DNA of 64,000 nt from Shimia sp. (GTDB taxonomy: Bacteria > Pseudomonadota > Alphaproteobacteria > Rhodobacterales > Rhodobacteraceae), in contig NZ_JAKVCW010000008.1 of assembly GCF_022448905.1 (NCBI RefSeq), positions 162,684 to 226,683 on the forward strand, read 5' to 3'. The notes beneath the pieces were generated by a model. The model was not told the origin of the DNA. It made no database searches and saw nothing but the letters and a program-made list of their open reading frames with translations. A program made the translations under genes and the position numbers. Numbering within the stretch: the first letter of the stretch is position 1; every line of letters begins with the position of its first letter. Positions 19,135-28,959 of this stretch are shown one piece after another.

Positions 19135-20004
19135 ATGGCTGGTGCATATGACGATCGTGACGGCGTCATCTGGATGGATGGCGAGTTTGTTGACTGGCGC
19201 GAGGCCAAGGTCCACGTCCTGAGCCACGCGCTGCATTACGCAAGCTCCGTCTTTGAAGGCGAACGTGCCTACAACGGCAAGATTTTCAAGAGCCGCGAGC
19301 ACAACGAACGCCTGTTCAAATCTGCCGAAGCTCTCGACATGCCGATGCCGATCTCTCTGGAAGAGTTGGAAGCGGCCAAGCAGGAAACCCTGAAGAAGTC
19401 CGGCCTTGAAGATGCCTATGTGCGTGTTGTTGTGTGGCGCGGCTCCGGGGAAGACATGGGTGTCGCGTCTGCGGCCAACCCTGTCCGCGTTGCCATCGCG
19501 ATCTGGCCTTGGGGTGCCTACTATGGCGACGCCAAAATGCAGGGCGCCAAGCTCGACATCGCGGAATGGAAACGCCCAAGCCCGGAAACCATCCCGGTGC
19601 ACGCCAAGGCGGCGGGTCTCTACATGATCTGCACCATCTCCAAGCACAAGGCAGAGGCCAAAGGCTGCTCGGACGCCCTGTTCATGGACTACCGTGGCTA
19701 TGTGGCCGAGGCGACCGGCGCCAACATCTTCTTCGTGAAAGACGGCGAAGTGCACACGCCAACCCCGGATTGCTTCCTGAACGGCATCACCCGTCAGACC
19801 GTGATTGGCATGCTGAAAGACAAAGGCATCAACGTGATCGAGCGCCACATCATGCCAGAGGAACTTGCCGACTTTGAGCAGTGCTGGCTGACCGGCACCG
19901 CCGCCGAGGTGACCCCGGTAGGTCAGATTGGCGACTACACCTTTGAAGTGGGCGACATCACCCGCGACATCGCCGAGTCCTACGAGAAGCTTGTGCGCGC
20001 GTAA
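19135..20004 (+). CDS. ilvE: Branched-chain amino acid aminotransferase
   Basis: 289 aa fold-type IV PLP aminotransferase that makes or degrades Leu, Ile and Val. The N-terminal HALHYASSVFEGERAY segment is the IlvE signature. The PLP lysine is in the SKHKAEAKG region near residue 170, and EATGANIFFVKDG and the later CWLTGTAAEVTPVGQI match the cofactor phosphate cup. Ribosome binding site AAAGGAA precedes ATG 19135. It is divergent from petP, with 178 bases between the starts, and is followed by a terminator at 20029. Confidence 0.93.
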   Translation: MAGAYDDRDGVIWMDGEFVDWREAKVHVLSHALHYASSVFEGERAYNGKIFKSREHNERLFKSAEALDMPMPISLEELEAAKQETLKKSGLEDAYVRVVVWRGSGEDMGVASAANPVRVAIAIWPWGAYYGDAKMQGAKLDIAEWKRPSPETIPVHAKAAGLYMICTISKHKAEAKGCSDALFMDYRGYVAEATGANIFFVKDGEVHTPTPDCFLNGITRQTVIGMLKDKGINVIERHIMPEELADFEQCWLTGTAAEVTPVGQIGDYTFEVGDITRDIAESYEKLVRA

Positions 20005-20028
20005 GCTGCACAAAAGATCAAATCGAAG

Positions 20029-20052
20029 CGGGGGCCAATCGGCCCCCGTTTT
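20029..20052 (+). terminator. Terminator after ilvE
   Basis: A perfect 8-bp stem (20029-20036 with 20041-20048), 4-base loop, then four T. It also separates the convergent matB gene. Confidence 0.85.
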
Positions 20053-20055
20053 GCT

Positions 20056-21558
20056 TTAGGAGAAAAGCCCCGCGTAGCTTTCACGCAGCGCCTTCTTCTG
20101 CACCTTGCCCATTGTGTTGCGCGGCAGTTCCGGCAGGAAAATCACCTGTTTGGGCTGCTTGAATTTCGCCAGGCTCTCCGACAACGGACCACTCACCTGC
20201 GCCTCCGTCAGCGTGGGATCAGAGCGCACCACGACAGCCACCACCGCCTCGCCAAAATCCGAATGTGGCACGCCGATGACCGCGCTTTCCAACACGCCAT
20301 CCAGATCATCGATCAGCGACTCGATTTCCTTGGGGTAGACATTGAACCCGCCGGTGATCACCAGATCCTTGGAGCGCCCCACGATGGTCACATAGCCGTC
20401 CGCGTCCACCTTGGCCAAATCGCCCGTGATGAACCAGCCGTCCGGCAACAGCTCTTCCGCTGTCTTCTCCGGCATTTGCCAATAGCCTTTGAAGACATTG
20501 CGCCCGCGCACTTCCAACACGCCAATCTCACCCTGCGCCACCTCTGCGCCATCTGCGCGAATCCGCGCCTCGACACCCGGCAACGGGAAGCCCACGGTGC
20601 CCGCCCGTCGCTCGCGGTCGTAGGGATTGGAGGTGCTCATATTGGTTTCGGTCATGCCGTAGCGCTCCAGAATCCGGTGCCCGGTGCGCGCCTCCCATTG
20701 TTCATGCGTATCCACCAACAAAGGCGCAGAGCCGGAAATGAACAGCCGCATATTGGCCGCCAGTTCTTTGGTCAGCCGCGCGTCTTTCAACAGCCTTGTG
20801 TAGAAGGTTGGCACACCCATCAGGCTGGTTGCCTTGGGCATGGCGTCCCAAATCGCATCCGCATCAAACTTCGCCAGAAACACCACTGACGCCCCAGACA
20901 GCAGCGCCACATTGGTCGCCACAAACAGCCCGTGCGTGTGGAAGATTGGCAAGGCGTGGATCAGCACATCCTTTTTGGTGAACCGCCAGTAACCCCGCAA
21001 TGTCTCTGAGTTGGACAGCAGGTTGTCATGGCTCAACATGGCCCCTTTGGAGCGCCCCGTGGTGCCCGAAGTATACAGGATGGCCGCCAGATCATCCGCG
21101 CCGCGCGCCACAGGCGCAAACCCCGTTTGACCATCCGCCAGATCGGTCAGGCTGCCCTGCCCAGCGCCATCCAGAGTGAGCACCGCTGCGCCCTTGGCAA
21201 TTGGTGCAATCTCTTCCGCTTTGGCAGGATCGCAGACCACCACACGCGGGGTGGCATCTCCCAGGAAATAGGCCACCTCAGAGGTCGTGTAGGCCGTATT
21301 GAGCGGCAGAAACACGCCCCCCGCCATGACCGTGCCGAGATAGAGCTGGATCGCCTCGATGGTCTTCTCGACCTGCACCGCCACGCGGTCTCCGGGTTGC
21401 ACCCCCTGCGTGACCAAAGCCGCCGCCATGCGCTCCGCCCCGGCAAACAGCCCGCCAAAAGTCACTTGGTCCTGCCCCGGCACCTCGGCAAACACCTCGC
21501 GCCCGCGCCCCTCGGCGGATGCGCTTAGCGCGGCAATCAAATAGTTGTCCTGATACAT
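20056..21558 (-). CDS. matB: Malonyl-CoA synthetase
   Basis: 500 aa AMP-forming ligase (ANL superfamily) turning malonate, CoA and ATP into malonyl-CoA. Seen are the P-loop YTSGTTGRSKGA, the MatB-like HALPIFHTHGLFVATNV stretch, RYGMTETNMSTSNPY around the adenylate-binding A5 motif, and GRSKDLVITGGFNVYPKEIE of the C-terminal hinge. The invariant adenylation lysine is in NTMGKVQK near the C-terminus. The start is ATG 21558, with GGAGGGG upstream. No malonyl-CoA decarboxylase gene is adjacent. It could serve malonate use or mitigation of malonate toxicity. Confidence 0.88.
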   Translation of the reverse strand: MYQDNYLIAALSASAEGRGREVFAEVPGQDQVTFGGLFAGAERMAAALVTQGVQPGDRVAVQVEKTIEAIQLYLGTVMAGGVFLPLNTAYTTSEVAYFLGDATPRVVVCDPAKAEEIAPIAKGAAVLTLDGAGQGSLTDLADGQTGFAPVARGADDLAAILYTSGTTGRSKGAMLSHDNLLSNSETLRGYWRFTKKDVLIHALPIFHTHGLFVATNVALLSGASVVFLAKFDADAIWDAMPKATSLMGVPTFYTRLLKDARLTKELAANMRLFISGSAPLLVDTHEQWEARTGHRILERYGMTETNMSTSNPYDRERRAGTVGFPLPGVEARIRADGAEVAQGEIGVLEVRGRNVFKGYWQMPEKTAEELLPDGWFITGDLAKVDADGYVTIVGRSKDLVITGGFNVYPKEIESLIDDLDGVLESAVIGVPHSDFGEAVVAVVVRSDPTLTEAQVSGPLSESLAKFKQPKQVIFLPELPRNTMGKVQKKALRESYAGLFS

Positions 21559-21677
21559 GGCGGCCCCTCCGTAGTTGGCACGGACCTTTCCCGCTCCCCC
21601 GCCAAAGATCAAGCCCGCCTTGTCATTCCAACGCCCCTGCGCCACAGTCCGGCCAACCCCAAGCACCGGACATCCTC

Positions 21678-22601
21678 ATGCAGCCGCTCAAAGGCATTGC
21701 CTTCAAGATCACCGCCATTGCGCTCTTTTCCATCATGGCGGCCTTGATCAAAGCCACCGCCGACGAGGTGCCCGCCGGCCAAGCCGTTTTCTTTCGATCT
21801 TTCTTTGCGCTGTTTGTGATCTTCATCTGGCTCCTGCAGCGCGGGGAGATGCCGCAAGGCCTGCGTGTCACCAACGCCATGGGTCACGTCTGGCGCGGGG
21901 TGATTGGCACCACTTCGATGGCAATGAATTTTGCCGCGCTAGGGCTCCTGCCGCTGCCCGAAGTCACTGCCATTGGCTTTGCCGCGCCCCTGATGACCGT
22001 GATCTTTGCTGCCATGTTCCTGGGCGAAGAGGTCCGCGCCTTCCGCCTGACGGCTGTTGGCATTGGTCTTATTGGTGTTACGGTGGTGCTCTGGCCGCGC
22101 CTGACCATATTTGACGCGGATCAGGCCTCCGCCATGGCCACCGTTGGCGTCATGCTGGTGCTGGGTTCTGCCCTCTTCCGCGCGCTGGCGCAGATCCACA
22201 TCCGCAAGCTGGTGCAAACCGATCAAACCTCAGCCATTGTGTTCTACTTCTCGCTCACGGCCTCGTGCTTGTCGCTGCTCACCCTGCCGTTTGGCTGGGT
22301 CATCCCGACATGGGAACAGGCAGCACTGCTTGTCACCGCAGGCCTCATCGGCGGCGTCGCCCAGATCATGTTGACCTCGTGCTACCGCTTTGCACCAGCT
22401 TCTGTGGTAGCCCCATTTGACTATGTCGCGATGCTGTTTGCCATCCTGATCGGCTACGTCTGGTTTTCCGAAATCCCGACACCTCAAATGCTGATCGGCG
22501 CGTCCATCGTGATCGCCGCGGGCATCCTGATCATCTGGCGAGAACGGCAATTGGGATTGAAGCGCGGCAAAGCCCGCCCCGGTGTAACCCCGCAGGGTTA
22601 A
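21678..22601 (+). CDS. DMT family (EamA) transporter
   Basis: 307 aa inner-membrane protein with about ten hydrophobic segments in two EamA repeats (about 5-140 and 150-285), the drug/metabolite transporter layout. Substrate unknown; family members export amino acids, metabolites or drugs. The start is ATG 21678, since the preceding in-frame residues are not hydrophobic and lie in the region divergent from matB. Followed closely by the convergent HD-domain gene, with only 5 bases between ends. Confidence 0.85.
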   Translation: MQPLKGIAFKITAIALFSIMAALIKATADEVPAGQAVFFRSFFALFVIFIWLLQRGEMPQGLRVTNAMGHVWRGVIGTTSMAMNFAALGLLPLPEVTAIGFAAPLMTVIFAAMFLGEEVRAFRLTAVGIGLIGVTVVLWPRLTIFDADQASAMATVGVMLVLGSALFRALAQIHIRKLVQTDQTSAIVFYFSLTASCLSLLTLPFGWVIPTWEQAALLVTAGLIGGVAQIMLTSCYRFAPASVVAPFDYVAMLFAILIGYVWFSEIPTPQMLIGASIVIAAGILIIWRERQLGLKRGKARPGVTPQG

Positions 22602-22606
22602 GCCAG

Positions 22607-23278
22607 CTACGCCCAGCTTTCCGGCAATGTGCGCCCCAACTCGCTTGCCAAAACCTGTGCAAAGGCCCGCATTTCGGCCACCCGCTCCTCAGCCGTCAGC
22701 TTGCCTGCCACGGTCTGCAAGTCCTCCGGCAACCGGAACAGCTTCACTGGCCAATGATCCAGCGCCCAAGCGCTGTCATCAAGCGCGCGGTGCTCGGCAA
22801 AGGGGTCATTCTCGTCATACAACGCCCGGCCCAAAGCCCCGCCGACCGCAAAGGTGCGTGCAATGCCAATCGCGCCCAGCGCGTCCAACCGGTCCGCATC
22901 CCGCAGAATCCGTGCCTCCAACGACTTTGGCTTCAAGCCAGCAGAGAAACTATGGGTTGCAATCGCATGCTGCGCCGCTGCCACCTCGTGATTGCTAAAG
23001 CCATGGCTGCGCAAAATTGGCGCCGCTGCGCTTGCTGCCATGGTACTGGCCCGCGCCCGATGGGGTGAATCTTTGGGCAAGTTCACAAGATCATGCAGAT
23101 AGCTCGCCCCCAGCAGCACACGCAAATCGGCCCCGCCTTCCGCCTCGGATAATGCCTGCGCTGTCGTCCAAACCCGATCCAGATGCGCCAAATCATGCGC
23201 GCTGTCCTGCGCCATGCGCTCTGCCGCTTCCGCGCGCAGAGCCTCTCTCAGGTCGCTCAGATCAACGCTGTCCAGCAT
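22607..23278 (-). CDS. HD domain-containing phosphohydrolase
   Basis: 223 aa protein with an HD metal-dependent phosphohydrolase fold: first His in SAHDLAHLDRVW (near residue 26), then the HD doublet in ASYLHDLVN (near 59), and a DADRLDALGAIGIAR segment near 125. The closest general pattern is the YedJ/PhoH-neighbour HD hydrolases; the substrate is unknown, possibly a nucleotide. Its ATG overlaps the aroC stop by one base (TGATG), so it is translated after aroC. Confidence 0.85.
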   Translation of the reverse strand: MLDSVDLSDLREALRAEAAERMAQDSAHDLAHLDRVWTTAQALSEAEGGADLRVLLGASYLHDLVNLPKDSPHRARASTMAASAAAPILRSHGFSNHEVAAAQHAIATHSFSAGLKPKSLEARILRDADRLDALGAIGIARTFAVGGALGRALYDENDPFAEHRALDDSAWALDHWPVKLFRLPEDLQTVAGKLTAEERVAEMRAFAQVLASELGRTLPESWA

Positions 23279-24384
23279 CAGCCAATCTTGCCCTGATTCT
23301 CCCCCACCTGACCGCGATGCAGCAGCAAATGGTCCAGGATCACACAGGCCATCATCGCCTCGCCCACCGGCACCGCGCGAATGCCCACACAGGGGTCATG
23401 CCGACCTTTGGTGATCACCTCTGTTGGGCTGCCATCAATCCGGATCGACTGGCGTGGCGTGAGGATCGAGCTGGTTGGTTTCACTGCAAAACGCACCACC
23501 ACATCCTGACCCGTCGAAATACCGCCCAAAATGCCGCCCGCATGGTTGGAGGAGAACACCGGCTGGCCGTCATTGCCCATGAAAATCTCATCCGCGTTCT
23601 CGGAACCCTTGAGCCCCGCCGCCGCCATGCCTTCGCCAATCTCCACGCCTTTCACGGCGTTGATCGACATCATCGCCGCCGCCAGATCGGTATCAAGCTT
23701 GCCATAGATCGGCGCGCCAATCCCGGCAGGCACATTGCGCGCCACAACCTCGATTACGCCGCCCACACTGTCATGCTCTTTGCGCAGCGCCTGAAGATAG
23801 TCTTCCCACTCCTGCGCCACGTCGGCGGCCTGCGGAATCCAGAAATCATTGCGATCAATCGCGTCCCAATGAAAGTTCTCGCGATCAATCTCCATCGCGC
23901 CCATCTTGGTCATATAGCCTTTGATCTCAAGATTGGGCGCAATCGCTTTGATTGCCTCGCGCGCAATGCCACCCGCCGCAACCCGCGCAGCTGTCTCACG
24001 CGCCGAGCTGCGCCCGCCGCCACGATAGTCGCGGTTGCCATATTTCATGTGATAGGTGATATCCGCATGTCCCGGACGGAAGGTCTGGCTGATCTCACCA
24101 TAATCGCGACTGCGTTGATCGGTGTTTTCGATCATCAACTGGATCGACGTGCCGGTGGTTTTACCCTCAAACACGCCGGACAGGATCTTCACCGCATCCG
24201 GCTCATTGCGCTGTGTGGTGTTCTTGTTCTGACCGGGGCGTCGCTTGTCCAGCCAATGCTGCAGCATCGCCTCCTCCACCGACACCCCCGGAGGGCACCC
24301 ATCCACCGTCGCGCCCAGCGCTGGCCCGTGGCTCTCACCCCAAGTGGTGACGCGAAAAAGATGTCCAAAGCTATTCATCGACAT
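23278..24384 (-). CDS. aroC: Chorismate synthase
   Basis: 368 aa, full length. It makes chorismate from EPSP with reduced FMN, the last common step to the aromatic amino acids. Signatures seen are [16 protein letters not shown] near the N-terminus, [20 protein letters not shown] near residue 125, and the C-terminal [17 protein letters not shown]. The start is ATG 24384, with GGGAG 7 bases upstream. Coupled to the downstream HD-domain gene by a one-base stop/start overlap. Confidence 0.96.
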   Translation of the reverse strand: MSMNSFGHLFRVTTWGESHGPALGATVDGCPPGVSVEEAMLQHWLDKRRPGQNKNTTQRNEPDAVKILSGVFEGKTTGTSIQLMIENTDQRSRDYGEISQTFRPGHADITYHMKYGNRDYRGGGRSSARETAARVAAGGIAREAIKAIAPNLEIKGYMTKMGAMEIDRENFHWDAIDRNDFWIPQAADVAQEWEDYLQALRKEHDSVGGVIEVVARNVPAGIGAPIYGKLDTDLAAAMMSINAVKGVEIGEGMAAAGLKGSENADEIFMGNDGQPVFSSNHAGGILGGISTGQDVVVRFAVKPTSSILTPRQSIRIDGSPTEVITKGRHDPCVGIRAVPVGEAMMACVILDHLLLHRGQVGENQGKIG

Positions 24385-24517
24385 GCGGCAACTCCCGTTT
24401 CACCGCACCTGTAGCGCCTTTGCCGCCAAGGGGGAAGTCAGCAGCGCGCGAATGCGGCGCGACGCCTCGCCAAAGCCACACTCGCTTAACAAGGGAAGCG
24501 CTTTTGGCCGCGCATGC

Positions 24518-24901
24518 TTACTGCGGTGCCTCATCCAAAAAGCACTGCACCTCAATCTGGTAGCCATTCGGGTCTTCGCAAAAGAAACTGTAGATCCCGA
24601 ACCGCTCCAAAACCTCCGGCGCGCCACGCACAGTTGCCCCAGCCGCCGTCACCCGCGCATACCAGTCATCCACCGCCGCGCGATCCGCGACCAAGAGCGT
24701 GATCATGCTGCCTTTCGGTTCCACAACCCGCCCGTCAAAGGCCTCACACAGCCCCAACCGCGCTCCGGGCGCCGTCTCAAAAATCAGCGCAGTGCCCGCA
24801 TCACGCACCAGTGGCAAGCGCAACACATCGCGATAAAAGCTCGCCGCCGTCGCCAGCTTTTCCGTGTAAACCCAAGTGATCTGCCCTGTGACGTCCGTCA
24901 T
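24518..24901 (-). CDS. VOC family protein (glyoxalase/bleomycin-resistance fold)
   Basis: 127 aa single-domain VOC protein: a beta-alpha-beta-beta-beta module starting at VTGQITWVYTEKLATAASFYRDVL, and a second ending in FCEDPNGYQIEVQ, where the last Glu is the usual metal ligand. The N-terminal metal position looks replaced (TWVYT in place of a His or Gln), so catalysis is uncertain. It overlaps the upstream ion-channel gene by 4 bases. Substrate unknown. Confidence 0.78.
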   Translation of the reverse strand: MTDVTGQITWVYTEKLATAASFYRDVLRLPLVRDAGTALIFETAPGARLGLCEAFDGRVVEPKGSMITLLVADRAAVDDWYARVTAAGATVRGAPEVLERFGIYSFFCEDPNGYQIEVQCFLDEAPQ

Positions 24902-25554
24902 TTCAATCGCCCCACAATGCGGCCTATGAAGATCGCCACAAACATCGTACCGACAATGGCCTGCATGCCAGTCAATATCCGCGTCAGGCTCGCCGCAGGG
25001 GTGATCTCGCCATAGCCCACCGTGGTCATGGTAATCATCGAGAAATACACAAACCCGGCTTTCTGCCCCGCGATATCTTCGGGCATATTGAATGACCCAG
25101 GATAGGCCGCCTCAATGCGCCAATAGGCCAGCCCCCAAAGCATCGCGATCAACAGGTAGCCAAACACCCCGCTCGACAGCCGCTCATATTCCGAATGCAC
25201 CGGAGCAAACAGCTGGCGAAAGCTGATGATCATTGAGCCAAACAGCATGAGTGCCGCCAGGGCATACAACCCGCCATTTACGGTCATGCCGAAAAACTCC
25301 GCCATGATCAGCAGCACAAACCAGGCCATCACCGGCACGGCCATGGTGATGCGCAAAAACGTGTTGCGCTCGGTGGCTCCAACAACCCCAAGAAACAAGA
25401 AGCTCAGCCCCCACAACCCGGCCGTGCTGGCCCAGCCGTAGCGGTCATCCAACCCATCCAGCAGCATCAGCAACACCAGCAAGCCCAACAAAATCGCCCA
25501 GCGATGTTTCTGGAAAAACCCTTCGGGCGCTAAAATTTCACTGTTGCCATTCAC
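24898..25554 (-). CDS. Potassium channel family protein
   Basis: 218 aa inner-membrane protein. The C-terminal pore unit has the selectivity filter TVGYG near residue 180, followed by a hydrophobic inner helix, as in two-TM potassium channels. About four more hydrophobic segments precede it. The start is taken as GTG 25554 because TTGAGGAA lies upstream. An in-frame ATG at 25620 would add 22 basic residues and is possible. No RCK/TrkA-N regulatory domain follows the pore. The gene is coupled to the VOC gene by a 4-base overlap and divergent from the AI-2E family gene. Confidence 0.75.
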   Translation of the reverse strand: MNGNSEILAPEGFFQKHRWAILLGLLVLLMLLDGLDDRYGWASTAGLWGLSFLFLGVVGATERNTFLRITMAVPVMAWFVLLIMAEFFGMTVNGGLYALAALMLFGSMIISFRQLFAPVHSEYERLSSGVFGYLLIAMLWGLAYWRIEAAYPGSFNMPEDIAGQKAGFVYFSMITMTTVGYGEITPAASLTRILTGMQAIVGTMFVAIFIGRIVGRLK

Positions 25555-25668
25555 TTTTTTATTCCTCAAATCACCTCTGGCCGTGCAAAGATGCCGCCAT
25601 AACAACCGCATAAGCCACAATTTCAGGCCAGCCTACGCGGAATTTGAACAATTTGGGAAGTACTCGAT

Positions 25669-26753
25669 ATGGATGAAAGACGTTTGATTGATCTGGGCAT
25701 TCGCCTTCTGTTCCTCGGTGTGTTTGCCTTCGCTGCCTTCACCATTATCCTGCCACTTTCTGGCATTGTGGTCTGGGCCATCATTCTGGCGGTCGCGGTC
25801 TACCCCCTGTTTGACTGGCTCTCGAGCAAACTTGGCGGCCGTCGCGGCCTCGCCTCCACCCTGATCACCCTGCTGGGTCTGGCACTCACCATTGGTCCAC
25901 TCTGGGCCTCAGTGAACAGCTTTTCGCCCACTTCAACGAACTCAGCGACAAACTGAAAACCGGCAAGCTTGACCTACCTCCCGCCCCCGAAGGACTAAGC
26001 GAGATCGCCCTGGTCGGCCCCAAAGCCACCGAAATCTGGAACCTGTTCAACAACAACCTCGCCGTCGCTTTGGATCGTTACGGCGATGTGGTGCTGGGCT
26101 TTGCTACCACCATCGGCGGCGCGGTAGCGGGTCTGAGCTTCCAGTTGCTGGCCATGGCGCTGTCGGTGATTGTCATGGGCATGATGCTCTCCCCCGGGCC
26201 AAAACTCGGCGAGATGGTGCAGAAATTTGGCAACCGTGTCTTTGCCCCCAAAGGCGGTGAGTTTGTCGAAATGGCCGCCGCCACCGTGCGCAACGTGTCT
26301 CGCGGCGTACTCGGGATGGCCGCGCTGCAGGCTGGCCTCATGGGCATTGTCATGATGCTCTTTGGCATCGATGCCGCTGGTCCCCTAGCAGTTGTCGTGC
26401 TGATCCTCGGCATTATCCAGGTTGGCCCCACCATCGTTGTGATCCCGCTGGTGATCTGGGCTTGGGGCTCCATGGGCACCGGCGCCGCGCTCTTGTTCAC
26501 CGCCATCATGATTCCGCTCATGTTGATGGACAACTTCCTGCGCCCGATCTTCATCGCCAAAGGTCTCAACACCCCGATTCTGGTGATCCTCGTAGGCGTC
26601 ATCGGCGGCGTGCTCTCCGGCGGCCTGATCGGCATCTTTGTTGGCCCCGTGATCCTGTCGGTCTTCTATGAACTTGTGGTTGCTTGGATGGAGGCCGACG
26701 TGGCTGAAGAGATCGAGGCTGACGCCGAAGCGCTGGAGGAAGCTCGGAAATGA
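25669..26753 (+). pseudogene. AI-2E family transporter gene with a -1 frameshift
   Basis: Two reading frames together make one AI-2E/PerM-type membrane protein of about 361 codons. The first part is 25669 to about 25912 (three to four hydrophobic segments). The second part continues in another frame from about 25914 to 26753 and begins EQLFAHFNELSDKLK. The join at WASV/EQLF reads as one lost base at 25912-25914. Left as it is, the first frame stops at 25954-25956. The downstream frame stays intact over 280 codons, with conserved GNRVFAPKGGEFVEMA and multi-helix C-terminus, so the damage is recent or a sequencing error. No convincing slippery heptamer is present. It overlaps the HlyD gene by 4 bases. 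Confidence 0.8.
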
Positions 26754-27814
26754 AACGCACCTTCTGGAGCATCCTAGGCCTGCTGTTCATTGTTGTGGCC
26801 TGGTACCTCGCCGCAGACCGCATCACGCCCTTCACCTCCAACGCACGTGTGAAAGCGATCATCACCCCGGTCACCCCGCAGGTGTCTGGCACGGTCATCG
26901 AGATCAATGCCGAAAACGGCGAGATTGTCGAAGCGGGCACCGTAATCGCCCGCATCGACCCGCGCCAGTTTGAAATCCAGAAACAAAGCGCCGAAGCGGA
27001 ACTGGAACGCGCCACACAAGACGTGGGCGCCGACAGCGCCGACGTCAGCAGCGCCCAAACCCGCGTGACCCGTGCACAGACCGACCTGGAAACCGAACGC
27101 CTGCAATCCGCCCGTGTGTTTGAACTGGAGGAAAAAGGCCTCATTGCTGTGGCCAAAGCCGACGAAGCCCGCCGCCGTCTGGCGGACGCGGAATCTGAGC
27201 TGGAACAGGCACAGGCCGATCTGGAAAGCGAACAGAAAGCGCTCGGCAGCACCGGGCAAGACAACCCGCGCATTCAGGCCGCCTTGGCCAAACTCGCAGA
27301 TGCCGAGCTGAAACTCAGCTGGACCGAACTCGAGGCCCCCGCCCGGGGTGTGCTCTCCGATCTGGACATCGCCGAGGGCAACTACGCCAAATCCGGCCAA
27401 AGCCTGATGACCTTCATCGACGCCAGCAACGTCTGGGTCGAGGCTTATATGACCGAAAACAATCTCGGCAACATCAAGAAGGGCGACCCGGTGAATGTGG
27501 TGCTCGACATGCATCCCGGCAAAATCTTCAAAGGGGAGGTGGTCAGCCTCAGCGCCGCCAGCTCCGATGGCACCAAGAGCAAGCCGGGTGAACCCACGGA
27601 CATCCCCCGCGCCAACGGCTGGCTCCGCGCCCCGCAACGCTTTGCCCTGCGCATCATTCTGCCAGGCTACACCGAAGGCGACGAAACCGACGACGTGCGG
27701 TTTAACGTGAATGGACAGGCGGATGTGATTGTCTACACCAACGACAATGCCTTTTTGAATTTCATTGGCGGCGTCTACATCAAACTGGTGTCCTGGCTGT
27801 CGTATGCCTATTGA
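26750..27814 (+). CDS. HlyD family membrane fusion protein (AaeA/EmrA-like)
   Basis: 354 aa periplasmic adaptor. One N-terminal transmembrane helix (about 5-25), then a split biotinyl-lipoyl domain, with first half VTPQVSGTVIEINAENGEIVEAGT near residue 45 and second half after the hairpin at LEAPARGVLSDLDIAEGNY. Between them is a long coiled-coil hairpin (about 75-185) rich in Glu, Ala and Gln. With the next gene it forms an AaeAB-like efflux pair. It overlaps the frameshifted AI-2E gene by 4 bases and the DUF2955 gene by 11, so the three form one operon. Confidence 0.87.
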   Translation: MKRTFWSILGLLFIVVAWYLAADRITPFTSNARVKAIITPVTPQVSGTVIEINAENGEIVEAGTVIARIDPRQFEIQKQSAEAELERATQDVGADSADVSSAQTRVTRAQTDLETERLQSARVFELEEKGLIAVAKADEARRRLADAESELEQAQADLESEQKALGSTGQDNPRIQAALAKLADAELKLSWTELEAPARGVLSDLDIAEGNYAKSGQSLMTFIDASNVWVEAYMTENNLGNIKKGDPVNVVLDMHPGKIFKGEVVSLSAASSDGTKSKPGEPTDIPRANGWLRAPQRFALRIILPGYTEGDETDDVRFNVNGQADVIVYTNDNAFLNFIGGVYIKLVSWLSYAY

Positions 27815-28868
27815 GGTCGACCCAGCCCTCGAACGGCGTGGCCTGCGCTTGGCAACCGGCGTGTCCGGCAGCTTTGCGCTCGCCATCCTGATCGGCTGGC
27901 CCCTGGCAACCATTTTCACCGTCTTCGCCGTGCTGTTCTTGCAGGCGCCCGGCCCGATGCCGCCCATCGCCATCCGCACGTTGTTCCGGCAGGCGGTGGT
28001 GTTTCTGGTCGCGTCTTGGGTCTTCTCCACCGCGCTTGCGCCCTATCCTGTGGCCTTCCTCATGGCCCTCGCGCTCGCCGTGGCAACCTGCTTTTACTGG
28101 TCCACCAAAGGTGCCGGGATGCTCAGCGTTGTGCTGGCCCTCATGGCCGCGCTGATGTTGCCAACTCTGGTACTCACGTCTCAGGACCTCGCGCTGGTTC
28201 TGGTGATCTGGATCCCAATCAACCTTGTGCTGGCGTGGCTCTGGACCGTGGCGATGTTCCACTTCTTCCCGCCCACGCCCCAAGGCGTCGCCGCCGCAGC
28301 CAAACCCGACGCGCCGCATTATGACCCAAACCGGCTGGTGCTGCGCATGTCGCTGGTCACCATCCCCTTTGCGATCTACTTTTACCTTGTGGGCAGTGGC
28401 GCGCTGGTGACGCTCTTATTTGTCGCCATCCTGTCGCAACAACTCTCCGCCGCCACCGCTGCTGGTCCAATCGTTGCGAAAAACATGATGAAGGCCAACT
28501 TCATCGGCGGACTGGTCGCGATCGCCTGCTACGAACTCACTGTCATTGCACCCCTGATGCTGACCGCATTGCTTGCCTTCGCCGTGGCTGCTTTCCTGCT
28601 GTCCTACTGGTTCATCTCGGACCGCCCAGATGCTTCCATGGGCGGCACCGCCCTGACCACCACAGTGATCTTGTTTGGCGGCTCCATCGCCCCCTTTGGC
28701 AAAGATGCCGACGTGAAAATGATCGACCGCCTTGTACAGATCGGCAACGCACTGATCTTTGTGCTGATCGCCTACATCGTGGTGGACGCTTTCTTCCCGC
28801 TCGATCCGGAAAAGCGGCAACGCCGCCGCCGGGGCCTACGCGGCCTTTTGCGTCGCGCGAAGACCTGA
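27804..28868 (+). CDS. DUF2955/FUSC-like membrane protein
   Basis: 354 aa inner-membrane protein with two blocks of about five hydrophobic helices (residues 20-160 and 175-335), the layout of FUSC/aromatic acid exporter relatives but shorter than AaeB. The C-terminus is basic and cytoplasmic. The start is ATG 27804, inside the end of the HlyD gene (11-base overlap). The partner is the HlyD protein, and the likely job is efflux of small organic acids or drugs across the inner membrane. Substrate not known. Confidence 0.8.
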   Translation: MPIEVDPALERRGLRLATGVSGSFALAILIGWPLATIFTVFAVLFLQAPGPMPPIAIRTLFRQAVVFLVASWVFSTALAPYPVAFLMALALAVATCFYWSTKGAGMLSVVLALMAALMLPTLVLTSQDLALVLVIWIPINLVLAWLWTVAMFHFFPPTPQGVAAAAKPDAPHYDPNRLVLRMSLVTIPFAIYFYLVGSGALVTLLFVAILSQQLSAATAAGPIVAKNMMKANFIGGLVAIACYELTVIAPLMLTALLAFAVAAFLLSYWFISDRPDASMGGTALTTTVILFGGSIAPFGKDADVKMIDRLVQIGNALIFVLIAYIVVDAFFPLDPEKRQRRRRGLRGLLRRAKT

Positions 28869-28959
28869 CATGCGCTGAGGCCGGTTGCAGCCAGACTCAA
28901 GTTGCGTTTACATCGCGCCAGCGAACATCTTCACAAAGCAACGGCTTGAGGCAGGCACC

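Noticed and set aside
25905..25930. Programmed -1 frameshift in the AI-2E gene
   Set aside because: The only run nearby (CTTTTC) does not form a proper slippery heptamer, there is no clear stimulatory structure, and AI-2E genes are not known to use recoding.
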